Below, one piece after another: positions 1-11,013 of a stretch of 64,000 nt of DNA. Within the stretch, counting starts at the first letter, position 1; each line of letters opens with the position of its first letter. Made by a program: the position numbers and the translations under genes. The stretch comes from Takashimella koratensis. Taxonomy: Eukaryota > Basidiomycota > Tremellomycetes > Trichosporonales > Tetragoniomycetaceae. The stretch is taken from assembly GCA_003116875.1 (NCBI GenBank), contig BCKT01000007.1, positions 248,001-312,000 on the forward strand. The letters are read 5' to 3'. The notes below the pieces were generated by a model. It was given only the letters and a program-made list of their open reading frames with translations. It ran no database searches and was not told the origin of the DNA.

Positions 1-3000
1 GCGAGAAACAGATTGTGAGTAAGACGGGATCGAGATAATGATTGCTGGAACGATGCTGATTAGGACACAGGGGTACCTCGCGATCACACTGCTCATGCAT
101 GAGAATTCGGACCTCGCGCGGTTGGTCATCAACTCGATCCGGAAGGACCTCGAGGACCATAACGAAGTCAACAACTGTCTCGCTCTTCACGCTATTGCCA
201 ACCTCGGCGGTAAAGAGATGGCCGAGGCTCTCTCTGAACACGTATATCGATGTATGATCAGCGCGTAAGTAAAACCTAACGGCTCTAGTCTACCTCTACT
301 TTTCGTATGCTGACAGCCGGGTAGCACGTCATCTTCATTCGTGAAGAAAAAAGCAGCGTTGACGCTCCTCCGATTGTACCGTAAACACCCAACCGTCATG
401 CCGCTGGGCGACTGGGCGGAACGTATTGTGGCATTGATGGATGATCGAGATCCCGCGGTCGTGCTTACGGCCGTGACGTTGATCACTACCATGGCTCAGG
501 CGGACCTCGCAGCATTTAGCGGATGCTACTCGCGTGCTGTAGACCGGCTAGACCGGGTGAGTCGAGTTGGGCTCGACTTGCATCCTACTCACATGAACAT
601 GAGCTGACGAGACCAGATCGTATTCGATGGCGAGACTCCAGCGATATACGTCTACTACAAAGTCCCAAACCCATGGTTGCAGATTAAACTACTCAGGTTG
701 TTGCAGTACTACCCTCCTCCAGGTTGGTTGATTTGTACGACCACCACTGATGTGCAGATAACGCTCAGGTTGTGGACAAGATCAACGAGGTTCTCCAGGC
801 GGTCATTGACATGTCCCAGGAGGCTCCGAGGGTGAGTGAACACCTTTTCCCTACAGTCGAGAGTCAAGTTGAACTCTCTTAGAACGTGCAACACAACAAC
901 GCCCAAAACGCTGTCCTCTTTGAAGCTATCAACCTTGCCATTCACATCGACCCCGAGTCCATCGTCGTCCAAAATGCGTCTATCCTCTTGGGTCGATTCA
1001 TCCTTGCGAAAGAGACCAACGTCCGATACCTTGGTCTTGACGCCATGGCCCACCTCGCAGCTTGTTCGACCTCACTCTCACCTGTCAAGAAACACCAAGA
1101 CACGATCATCCTCAGCCTTAAAGATCGAGATATCTCGGTCCGCAGACGTGCGCTAGACTTGCTCTATTCCATGTGCGATACGACCAACTCGAAGACGATT
1201 GTAGGAGAGCTCGTGAGGTACCTCCAAGTTGCAGACTACAACTTGCGAGAGGAGATGGTGTTGAAGATTGCCATCTTGACAGAGCGTTTTGCAACCGAGG
1301 TGTGTCTCACGTCGCTTTCCGAAAGAGCAACGCTGATGATTTCAGTACGAGTGGTACGTCGACACTATCCTGCAGCTCATCTCGGCTGCAGGCGACCACG
1401 TCGGCGCTGAAGTATGGTACCGAGTCGTTCAACTCGTCACGAACAACGAGGATTTGCAGCAGTACGCTGCTCTTGCCGTCTACCAGCATCTCCAGCAGAC
1501 CCAGTGTCACGAGGTTATGATCAAAGTCGGGGGTAAGTGGGGTTTCTTCGCCAAAAAAAAGGACGGCATTAACTGTTTACAGGATACATTCTGGGCGAGT
1601 TTGGCCACTTGATCGCAAATGAGCCAGGGTGCAGCCCGATCGAGCAGTTTCACGCACTCCACTCCAAAGTCAACATCTGCACAGCGCCCACCCGTGCTTT
1701 GCTCTTGACCACCTACGTCAAGGCAAGTTGTATGAAAGATAACCCAGACTAACCTTATCAGTGGGTCAACCTCTTCCCCGAGATCAAGGACCACCTTGTC
1801 AACATCTTTGAGCGGTACACACACGTGCTTGACGCGGAGCTGCAACAACGCGCATGCGAGTACCTTGCCCTGGTTCAGCGCGGGGACAACGACGAGCTTC
1901 TCCAGGCGGTATGCGACGAGATGCCCGTCTTCCCAGAACGTGAGTCGACGCTCGTCAACCGCTTGCATAGCCGAGGCGACCAGGCGCAGGATAAGCGAAC
2001 GTGGATTATTGGCCAGAAGCAGGAGAACAAGGAGCTCGCTGCTGGTCGATTCAAAGAGTTCCGAAAGAGCACAGTGGATTCGACGGGGTTAGGAGAGGGC
2101 TCGTCGGTACCAGCGCCGACTCAAAATGGTAATGGCAACGGAGCGCTGTTGGATCCGCAAGCGCGGTCAGGCAGTAACGGAGCCGAACCCAGAGCGGCGA
2201 GTCTAGTTGCTGAGGAACCAATGATGGGCGCAACAGACGGAACGGACGATATCATGTCGTCCCTCGCCGGTCTTGACCTGTCGGGCGCAGGGGCAGGCGT
2301 GCAGGACGAGCCGCTCTTGCCTGATCGACCGACGCGATCGGAACCGGAATCGATGGCGTCGCATACCCTGCTGTCCCCGATCCAAACGAACGGGGACGGG
2401 CTCAAGCATACTGCGACATTAGGCGGTGTCAGTCCGTCGTTGCTCGCCCCTCTGACTGTCGCGCCGAACATTGAGAAGGTATGTGGGTTTAGGTTTCTTA
2501 ACATCTGCTCATGGAGAACGCGTTGCTGACCTTGATCTAGTGGCTCGAGCGGCTGAGCTACGCCAACGAGGGTGTGCTTTACGAAGACAAACAAATTCAA
2601 ATCGGTCTCAAAGCAGAGTATCACGGTTCTCTTGGCCGTATCGCCGTTTTCATCGGTAACAAGATCTCTACCCCATTCACCAATGTCTCAGCAACCATCG
2701 ACAACCCTGACCCTTCCGCTGTCACCGCATCCTTTCACGACCAACCCTTGGGGGAGATTGCGGGCCTAGCGCAGATTCAAGAAATGATTCATGTCGAGTG
2801 TAAGAATTTCTTCAAGGAACCGCCCGTGCTCAGATTTACGTATTTGGCTGGAAGCTTTACGACGATTGTGTTGAGGTTGCCGATCTTCTTGAGTCGGTTC
2901 GTGGAGGGTGTGACATTGGATCAGGCGGCGTTCTTTGAGCGGTGGAAGGTTATCGGAGGTGAGTGGGCCCGTAATGAAACCGGAGCCATGATTGGGAGAA

Positions 3001-3522
3001 GAGAGAGTACGAGGTGGGCACAAGGTACTGACGGTGATTTCAAATAGGCCCACCTCGTGAAGCCCAGAGCATCTTCCCGATCAAATTGACATCAGGGGGT
3101 GACGTCGATCTCGCTCGCCATGCCAAGGTCATGAGTGGCCACCGATTCTCACTTCTCCAGAACATTGACCCGAACGCCAGCAACGTGAGTTGAGCTTATG
3201 ATAGTTCCAAGAGAGTTCCCTCAATATCTCTTTCCTCGGTCAGAGATCCCAAGTGAAATAAGGACTCGTGCTGATTTGACCAGCTTGTGCTCGCTGGAGT
3301 CTTGCATCTTTCGGTCGGAGGCAAAGTGTGAGTGGCTTTACCACATGCAAAGTAAACCACTAGCTGATCCACGACTACAGCGGTATCCTCGGCCGCCTCG
3401 AGCCCAACAAGGACGCCAAGTTGTGTCGACTGACAATCCGGAGTACCAACGAAGATGTCTCTGCTGAGATGTTGCGGATCGCATCCAAGCCGATCAACGT
3501 AGACCAGGCTGCGTCGTTGTAA
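1..3522 (+). CDS. APL3: AP-2 complex subunit alpha (alpha-adaptin), 5' truncated
   Basis: Large subunit of the clathrin adaptor AP-2, which links cargo and PI(4,5)P2 at the plasma membrane to clathrin. The window opens inside the trunk. The first exon ends EKQI at 14, then an intron runs 15-70 and [11 protein letters not shown] follows, matching alpha-adaptin order. Trunk signatures follow: [18 protein letters not shown] (exon 71-264), [18 protein letters not shown] (from about 327), and [11 protein letters not shown] and [18 protein letters not shown] near 1020-1300. The hinge (about 2080-2470) is rich in Gly, Ser, Pro and acidic residues. The C-terminal appendage (about 2540-3522) begins after [18 protein letters not shown] and ends [12 protein letters not shown]. 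About a dozen short introns are implied. The visible part is roughly 800 residues; the N-terminal ~90 residues with the PIP2 site lie outside. No frame damage was seen. Assignment to alpha rather than gamma/beta adaptin rests on the trunk and appendage sequence. Confidence 0.95.
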
Positions 3523-3564
3523 ACGTCGTTGTAAGGATGGGATGAGGTCGGAAGAGTGTTGAGT

Positions 3565-3607
3565 GGGTAGGTGGGAAGGTGGGTAGGTGGGTAGGCGGGT
3601 AGGTGGG
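3565..3607 (+). repeat. G-rich octamer repeat, G-quadruplex-capable
   Basis: Six GGG runs are spaced by five bases, forming a degenerate GGGTAGGT octamer array. It starts 42 nt after the AP-2 alpha stop codon on the sense strand, so it would lie in the 3' UTR or terminator region of that gene. The pattern fits the G3+N1-7 quadruplex rule. No function is shown by sequence alone. Confidence 0.75.
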
Positions 3608-4050
3608 TATGTCACGAAGAGGACGGAAGATGACTGGAACGATCTCTGGAGTTTTGTGCAGTATCGAGTACATAGTTTTCATTTTGATTGACTGGCCAAA
3701 GCGGATCGGTCCGTGCGTGATGTCCATGTCGGTAGGAGCTATACCCCCAGTCTCTAGCGCCGAGTCGATGATAGTATGCAGATGCAGTGAGCGATAGCTG
3801 AACGATGACCATGAAGAAAGCTGTAGATGTATGCGTGACAGGTCTGAGCTATTATCGCTGCACTGTACGGGTTAAGTGGACGACCTCCACCTGGGTCAAC
3901 CAAACAAAAAAAAAATACAAATTTGACATTTTCGGTGCTTGATCAACCTTCAACTCTTACCTCTGCTCTCTGCTCTCTTCTCCGACCTAGACGCAATCAC
4001 CGTACACTTTGCTCATCGTTCATTATCCCGCTCACCGACCGCCGTTGACG
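3608..4050 (+). other. Intergenic region, AP-2 alpha to RPC11
   Basis: About 440 bp between two genes in the same orientation. It should hold the end of the AP-2 alpha 3' UTR and the RPC11 promoter. An A-rich tract (CAAACAAAAAAAAAATAC) lies near 3900-3918, about 135 nt before the RPC11 ATG. No convincing ORF or RNA gene was seen. Confidence 0.5.
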
Positions 4051-4964
4051 ATGCTGTTCTGTCCGTACTGCGCGAACAATTTGACGATCGGGGACGAAGA
4101 TACGGGCAAGTGCTGGTAAGTCTCTACTCCAGTCAAGTCAGGTCAAGTCTCTCTCGTCCATTTACACCTCGGTCGCGCGGATACACTCCATTACCCTGTT
4201 GTTCGGTCGCATGACCTTGTCCAGGGTTCAACAATGCCCGGGGGGACTTGGAAGGACTCTGTGACCTCTTGTGTAAGGAAGGGATCAAGGCTGACGACGT
4301 TGTGACCAGGGTATGCCCAACGTGTCCTTACAAATGGGTCATCACGAAACAAGTAAGCCCCCTCCCTCCTCCCTCCACCATCAAGTAGGAGCTACAACCA
4401 TTCTTTATTTCGCAACGACACGTATTGACTTCTTTTACCTTGTGCGTAGATATCGATGCGAACACATTTGAGGCGAAAAGAAGTCGACGATGTCCTTGGT
4501 GGTGAAGATTCTTGGCAAAACGTTGACCAAACGGATGGTGAGTCCTTGCTCCCATACCACATCGGCTGTTCTGGTCATTCTGGCCTTGATCCTGTTTGGG
4601 CTATCTTCAGACTTTTGGCATGTCGCTGACGATTCTGTTTCTTGAACTGTTGGGTTAGTCCCATGCCCTAAATGCGATAGTCGAAAGGCCTACTTCCGAC
4701 AACTCCAGATCCGATCCGCCGACGAACCCATGACGACCTTCTAGTGAGTGATCTTGGTCGTCTCGATCTCTCGCATGGAGAAAGACTTTTTATACTCTTA
4801 ATGTCTTCACTCTCTTCACTCTCTCTTCTAATTATATGTGGACCGGGCCACGCTGACCTCGTTCTCAGCAAATGCGTCAAGTGCCTACACCAATGGCGCG
4901 AGGTTAGTTCCTCATCGGCTTCTCGTATCTTCCTCGACGACTATGCTGACTTTTGCAGAACTGA
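4051..4964 (+). CDS. RPC11: RNA polymerase III subunit C11 (RPC10/Rpc11, TFIIS-like)
   Basis: Small Zn-ribbon subunit of RNA polymerase III needed for intrinsic RNA cleavage, termination and reinitiation. Six exons join to about 108 residues, the usual family length. The N-terminal ribbon has CPYC (residues 4-7) and CPTCPY after intron 1 (4116-4309). A linker KEVDDVLGGEDSW precedes the TFIIS-like C-ribbon CPKCDSRKAYFRQLQIRSAD, EPMTTFYKC and CVKCLHQWREN. The acidic hairpin RSADEPMTTFYKC that reaches the polymerase active site is intact. Frame is kept at every proposed junction, for example TG|G across intron 1 and TA|C across the fourth. The last exon is tiny: AAC TGA after an intron with the less usual donor GTTAGT. 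The start is the first ATG, giving MLFCPYC, as in other C11 proteins. Confidence 0.93.
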
Positions 4965-5237
4965 TATCCCCACGGATTCCATAAACCCCAGCGCAGGCCT
5001 TCAAATTCTTTCGGTACCCTTTCAAAACACCTTTAGACCCTTGTTGTACATATCATTGATACAAACCATGCCGATGCCGATGATACAGACCTTACACACT
5101 TTCTTCGTCTTGGACAAGCTACCATCTCTCTTCTTGGTCCTCTTTAAGGACACATTCGTCTCGACAAGCTCCAACAGATTGAATACCACCCACCACGTAC
5201 CCAGGACACCTTGTACAGCACTCATCTTTGCACTCGT

Positions 5238-5870
5238 TCATCGCGCATCTTCCAGCGCGGCATCGAGGACATCCATAACCCTCCTCACTCTGTCTTTCTC
5301 CCTCTCCCTCTCCACCCCATCCACCCCCTCACCTCCTTGACCTCCCTGGCCTCCCTGTCCGGAGCCTCGTCTCTGCCCTCCCGTCTGTCCCCGCTCTTTG
5401 CCCAGTCCAGGGACACCCAATTGTCTCAATTTCTCACGTTGCCTCATACCCAGCCCATCGATCGAGGGAAGGACAGTGGTCCTGTGGAAATCACCAAGCG
5501 AGGAAGCGAGTGTCGATTCCCATTGCTACGTATGTCAGCGGGAGTGACCGTGGAGAAGTGCACTGCGGTTGATGAGTCGAACAGACTCACTTCTTCTTTG
5601 TCCCGCGATATAGGCCGGCGCAGGACCCTTGCTCTGATAGAATCAGCATCCGACTTGACTTCACAGACTGGAATCACTGCAGTTGTGTAGATACTCCTTG
5701 GGTGCCAGGATCCAGGAGATAGATATACCACAGGCTGGATAACCCAACTCACAGCTCACGTTCCGTCTCGATCGTCTTGACATGGTCGGACCTTATCTTC
5801 TCCGCTTTCGCGTACAACCTTCGTTCCAGCGCGTCCTGGTCGACTTTCATCTGCGGCCCAATGCATCAGC

Positions 5871-5903
<33 letters not shown>

Positions 5904-5928
5904 TTTCTCACCCGCTACTACCCGTCCC

Positions 5929-5967
<39 letters not shown>

Positions 5968-7106
5968 CCCACATCTATACTTGCCGCATGATACNNNNNN
6001 NNNNNNNNNNNNNNNNNNNNNNNNNNNNNNNNNNNCCCAACTCACAGCTCACGTTCCGTCTCGATCGTCTTGACATGGTCGGACCTTATCTTCTCCGCTT
6101 TCGCGTACAACCTTCGTTCCAGCGCGTCCTCCTCGACTTTCATCTTCGGCCCAATGCATCAGCTCATACCGAACAATTATCCGTCAGTCAGCACTCTTTC
6201 TCACCCCCCACTCCCCGTCCCACCCCCCCCCCCCCCCCCCCCCCCCCCCGTTTCCCTCCGCCCACATCTATACTTGCCGCATGATACTCTTAAACTCACC
6301 TTCTTCAGTTCAGCGAGGAACGACTCGTCACTGATCAACGCAGTGATCACCGGCAAAGCCTTTGAGAACGATACGTTATCCATATCCACTTCTTTCTCCT
6401 TCCTTCCCCCGCCCATCCCTTCACCAACACCTTTCTCATTCTCTCCTTCCCCATCCAACTCTTCTCGCCCGGTATACCCTCCGTGCCCAGTGTACCCACG
6501 GACACTCCTCTCCGCCGCACCTGAACCCGATGGGGTCTGGTTCACTCGCGGCGGTGTCGACCCGGTGAACGCCGTCGGTGGAGTCATGCCTACGGGTCCA
6601 AATGGCTCTATCAACTGCGTTCGGGACCCTTCGAACGCAGACTGCGAGTACCGCGGTTGAGAGGGGTCGTAGCCCCCCTTGTCCGAGTCGTCGGCATGGG
6701 AAGGTCGGGAGTGTGGTAGGGAAGCGGGTGGAGGTGGAGGTGGGTACGAGTGGGATGAAGGTGGAGGAGGAAAAGGTGGAGTCTGGGAAGGGGTAGAGGA
6801 GGAACGGTTGAGAGTCGCGATCAGGTCGGTGAGCTGTTTCGAACTCGGTACGGTCGGAACCGGCGAAACTGTTGTCGCTTGTCCAGAATTTGCAGAGCCC
6901 TGGGTTAGTCTAGGACTCTTGGAAGGTAAAGGGATCGCAGAATCGTCTTGCGTCGTTCGAAGGAGAGCGAGAAGAGACTGGACAGAGTTCTTGCTATGGT
7001 CCTGGTATGAGGGAGAGCGTGTGAGCGCCGAGCGAGGTGGATTAGGTTGGGACCAGGACCAGGATTGAATGCGGGAGTGGAGACGGATACTCACTTGGAA
7101 ACTCAT
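5238..7106 (-). CDS. Uncharacterised Pro/Ser-rich protein with C-terminal coiled coil
   Basis: Function not recognised. The start is a 12-nt exon MSFQ (7106-7095); its donor GTGAGT leads to an exon starting DHSKNSVQSLLALLRTTQ. A long disordered middle (about 6300-6900) is rich in Pro, Ser and Gly (PPPPSSHSYPPPPPP). The C-terminal part looks structured: NVSFSKALPVITALISDE, then DALERRLYAKAEKIRSDHV (helical, charged), DRTT-like segment LGDFHRTTVLPSIDGLG and MRQREKLRQLGVPGL. I have seen this alternating pattern in uncharacterised basidiomycete proteins but cannot name the family. The tail is Gly/Gln-rich, then highly charged, ending DVLDAALEDAR-stop. The gene runs through a sequence gap (5995-6035) with duplicated flanks, so the assembled frame is broken there. 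The two flanks encode slightly different versions of one exon (KVDQDALER versus KVEEDALER). Confidence 0.7.
5743..5994. repeat. Left copy of a 252-bp duplicated block beside a gap
   Basis: Positions 5743-5994 repeat 6036-6287: both begin with CCCAACTCACAGCTCACG, end TTGCCGCATGATAC and are 252 nt long. They differ by a few substitutions and by the length and purity of poly-C tracts. This copy has two C runs (about 5873-5903 and 5931-5963). The block contains one exon of the coiled-coil gene and its poly-C intron. It looks like one locus assembled twice, not a real tandem duplication. Confidence 0.85.
5995..6035. other. Assembly gap (41 N)
   Basis: A run of 41 undetermined bases between the two copies of the 252-bp block. 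It lies in the gene at 5238-7106, next to poly-C homopolymers that are hard to sequence. The true distance across the gap is probably negative, meaning the flanks overlap. Confidence 0.97.
6036..6287. repeat. Right copy of the 252-bp duplicated block
   Basis: Partner of 5743-5994. This copy keeps a stretch with normal complexity (CATACCGAACAATTATCCG) where the left copy has poly-C, and has a single C run near 6221-6249. It is joined to the upstream exons of the coiled-coil gene and is probably the more accurate version. Confidence 0.85.
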
Positions 7107-7530
7107 GGTGTCATGACATGGCGTGGACGGTGTGGACGGTGGAGTGGTGAGGTGGTGAGGTGGTGAGATGTGAGGAGATGAATGAGCAATGATGCAATTG
7201 AGAAATGTCAAGTTGGCTCGGCAACTTTCCTTTAGTGTCAACAAATCCTCTCCTCTGGGATGGGCCGGACAATCACGACGACAATCAGATTGTTCAAAGC
7301 AAGACCAATGCAACGCAGCGCAACGCACTTCATCTACGCAATCTACCTGATGCTATCGCGAGATCCAACGGGAACGTCTTTGCTCAATCCTTCACCCATT
7401 TCACCATACGACAACCTTGTACAACAAAAATCTCTATCCCTCCACACCCCTCCCTCTCCCTTCCCCATCTTCAAACCCAAGCCGAACATTCCGCGTCCCG
7501 GTTCCACACCTACTGACTCTCCACACCTTC

Positions 7531-10500
7531 CTAGCCTCTCCACTCATGCGTGCCCGTTTTCGCAGGTAACGTTGAATTCCACCCATCAGGGGGCCGTATC
7601 GATGCCGGCAAGTTTGGTGGAGGAGTATACCAGGCCCCTTGTTGCTGCTGCTGTTGCTGAGGCATACTATCCTTGGGCGGGGGTTGTGGACTCGGGGCCC
7701 TTACTGGTGGCGGTGGCGGCTGAGTAGGATAACTCGTCCCATTCGTTGCACTACTACCCGTACCCAAGTTCTGCATCCACGCTCGCCAGTCGGTGTTCGT
7801 TGTCTGCGTAGGAGCGGACACTGGTGGCATTGGCGATGGTGCCCTTGGCGGGAGAGATGGCGGGATGCCGTTTCCTTGCTGGACAGTCGAATGCCATCCA
7901 TCCGGAGCGGCGTTGTACTGCCCTTGCGGACCCGGACTCTGGGGACCACCATATTGCGTGCCCGGACCAGGCGATGGTGCTCGTGCATACTGCGACGCTG
8001 TCGATGTCGTATGCTGGTGTTGCCCCCACGCGGGAGAAGCGAGGTTTGGCCCCGCCGCATACGTAGACGGTGTCGGCGTCGTCGCGCGTGGTGGGACAGC
8101 AGGCGCGGGAGTGTGTGACGGTGGTGGAGCGTAGTAGGTTTGTGAGGGCGGGATCGTTTGCGGTCCGGGTGTTGGCGGTTGATGAGGTGGGTACTGCGGC
8201 TGATGGGCGTTGTAAGGCTGCTGTGGAGGCTGGTTGTAGGCTTGGGCCTGGTGCCAGTTACTCTGAGGCGCAGGGGTCGGCGTAGATGGTGGTGGATGTT
8301 GTGGAGGGTGCTGCGGCGGTTGCTGTTGTTGTTGCTGCACGTAAAGCTCGTCGGAAGGGTAGTATCCCATCCCTGCGAGCCGAGGCGGTGGCGGCGGGTT
8401 TGGAACTGGTCTGTACTGAGACTCGGAGCTGATCGATGACGTCGAGCTATGGGTTTGCAGAGGTGGTGGCTGAGGCTGGACGTCGTACTGCCCGTACGAC
8501 GGTCCTGTCTGAGCCTGGGTCGGCGGAGCTTGCGTCTGCTGGTGCCATGGCACGTAGGTCCCTGTCGATGTAGTCGGCGGTGGGCCTGGCGCCGGTGTCT
8601 GCGAAGGCTGCGGCGTCGCAGGCGGCCACGGCTGGTGCTGCTGGTTAACCGGCGGTGACATGGGTGTAGCTGACGGAGCGGGCGGGACGTAAGTAGAGTT
8701 TACGGGCGGCCCAGCTGTGTATGGCGGTTGCCCGTAGCCCTGCTGAGGATGGGCCGACGCGCCAGGAGTAGGGAACGACGACTGCGGGACGAACGAGGTT
8801 GGGGAAGTGACGTGCAAGGTTGAAGCTGACGGCGTGACGGGTCGGTAATCGCCCGGTGGCGCATATCCTCCTGCCGAAGTGAGTGACTCTCGTCTTGACG
8901 GTGGGCCGTACGGGTCGTGCGAAGCCTGCGTCTGTGGGTAAGGTGGTTGGTGCGGGGGAGCATGCTGGGCCTGATAGCTCCCGTGGGCCGGGTCATAGGG
9001 CGCATGGTAGTCGTGACCCTTTGGCGGTGGGGCCTGCGTGATCGACGGCTGCTGCTGGTGCTGGTGTGGGTAAGGCCGAGGTGTTGACGATCGCATAGGG
9101 TCCATCACCTGTTGTGCGATCCCCGCAAAGGACGAGCTGGGGACCTGGTAGTGCGAGTCTGTCGAAGGTGGAGCGGTCTGCGGCGGCGGAGGCGGCGGGG
9201 TCTGCGCAGGTAGTTGGGAGTATCCTTGGCCTGGGAGCTGAAGCATCGACGCACTTTGCGAGTGGGTGAGCGGGGGAGGGTACTCGGTTCGCGCTGGGTG
9301 CTGGGGAGGGTACTGGCCCGGTGCGAGGGGAGACGGAGCGCGATAGTCTTGCGGGATCGGTGTAGCCGTTGATGGAGGGTAGTAAGGTTGACTTGGCGAC
9401 TGAATATGGCTCTGAGACGAGACTGGCCGCATGGGTACTGGAGTCATTGCCTGCGCTCTCCGCTCGTCCTCTTGCCGGGCTGCCTGGTCCCACGGGACCG
9501 CGTCGCTGGCCGACACTGGTCGAGGATGCGAGGGTAGCGACTGCCGGTGAGTCTGCGGCATGAGCGGTGCCCAGGGTGCTTCCGACCCGCCGACCGAGTG
9601 TCGGTGGGCATGGTGCGAGTGGTTGGGGCTCGTAGGAGACGCGAGGTGCTGTGAGCTCGGAGAAGGGCTAAGGGACATGGACGACATGGGACGGAGGAGG
9701 GCGTCGAGAGCGGAGGTAGAGCCAGCAGGAGGGAGGTGAGACATGGAAGAGCTCGGTGGGTACTCGGGCTGGCCCGGTATTTGGATCTGACCCATGTCAG
9801 CATCTAGTAATATACTGAGTGCTGATGATGTGCTTACGGCGTGGTTCAAACTGTGGGTTCTCGAGTGCGTCGGGGGCAGACCTAGATCCGCAAAGCTCGA
9901 CGACGGCGCCATCTGCGAGGGTGAAGGCGAAGGCTGTCTCGCTGGCGCCTGTTGTTGCCCGTACGGCGGGATGTACAAGTTCATCCCAGAGACGCTTCCC
10001 GTCATGCCCATGCTGCTAGAGGGGCGGATTGTTGCAGAAGACCCTACCGAGCTGATTGAGCTCACACTCGACATGGTCGACATGGAGGACACGGAGGATA
10101 TGGAGGGCGTCGGGTGAAGACCGCCTGGGATGTGGCTGCTAAGCACAGGCGGACGAGGCACGTTTCGCTTCACCGGTGGGATGGCCTACGAGATGTCAGT
10201 TGAGACTAGGCGTGTGGGAGAGCTCACGTTGGAGTAGAATGTCAATTCGAGGTAGACCTCGCCGCTGTATTTTTCCTTGTAGCTGAATTCGTACCATTCT
10301 GGGAGGCGGTCAGCTTCCGGTCCTGTAAGCTGATACTCACCGTCAACCTCTCCCTTCTTCAACACGTCGTCAATGGGGATGGTGACCTCGCCGATGAGCT
10401 CGGGCTCCTTGGGATCGTCGGCATAACATGAAACTTTCATCGCCTTGACCCCCTTCTTGCCTATCGGTCCCTTCCTGCTCTTGCTCGCCAGTGTCGCTGG

Positions 10501-11013
10501 GGTGACCACACCCGGCACTGCTGGGTCATCTTTCGACAAGGATGATTTGCTTGTCGACGACGAGAGCGAACCATTGGATTTCGAGTCGGACCGGACGAGC
10601 AGGTCATCGATATCTTCCACGACGGTGAACCGGAGCTCCTCGTCCCATTCTGGATGTTGGCCGCCGCTGTTGAGTGAGGATCGACGGTGGGAGGGGGATG
10701 AAACATGGCCGATCAGTGATGTCAGAGGCGTCGTCACCGTCAGCGCTAGGCTAACATGGTCTAGCAACTCGAAGAATACGCACCGCTTTATTGCTCTCGT
10801 CTTCTTCTTCTCTTCGCCAATGGTCACTGTGCAGAACGGGTCTTGCTTGCCAAATCGCGACTTGTCCGGCAAGTTTCTCTGCAGCATGGTAAAAGCCCAT
10901 GATCAGCTCAGTCGTGAAGGAGTGAATGGGTTGCGGCGACTTACCGCTTTGCCTACGACTACGACCAGAGTCCCCAGCGCTGCTGGCTCGGCTACCACCG
11001 GTGCGTCCGCCAT
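7531..11013 (-). CDS. FIC1: C2-domain ingression protein, Fic1/Inn1-like
   Basis: Probable cytokinesis protein. In yeasts, Inn1/Fic1 couples the contractile ring to membrane ingression and septum synthesis through an N-terminal C2 domain and C-terminal PxxP motifs that bind SH3 proteins. The start is MADAPVVAEPAALGTLVVVV at 11013; the exon ends GKA before a GTAAGT donor (first intron base 10944). The C2 domain follows: NLPDKSRFGKQDPFCTVTIG, then AIKR|GGQHPEWDEELRFTV across an intron, and ELIGEVTIPIDDVLKKGEV, closing YSGEVYLELTFYSN near 10215. The remaining ~850 residues are a Pro/Gln/Ser/Tyr-rich disordered tail with many PPxP runs, ending TGTHEWRG-stop. A 51-nt frame-neutral intron (9837-9787) may lie early in the tail. 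The C2-plus-polyproline architecture supports the assignment, but other fungal C2 proteins are possible. Confidence 0.75.

Noticed and set aside
3565..3607. Interstitial telomere repeat
   Set aside because: The octamer GGGTAGGT is not a known fungal telomere unit and is imperfect, so a local G-rich minisatellite is the simpler reading.
5777..6284. Plus-strand ORFs with long poly-Pro runs around the gap
   Set aside because: The poly-Pro comes from poly-C homopolymers in an intron of the minus-strand gene and from unresolved sequence.
7639..8439. Plus-strand ORFs rich in Arg and Trp opposite the FIC1-like tail
   Set aside because: They are the reverse complement of Pro/Gln/Ser-rich codons and show no independent features.
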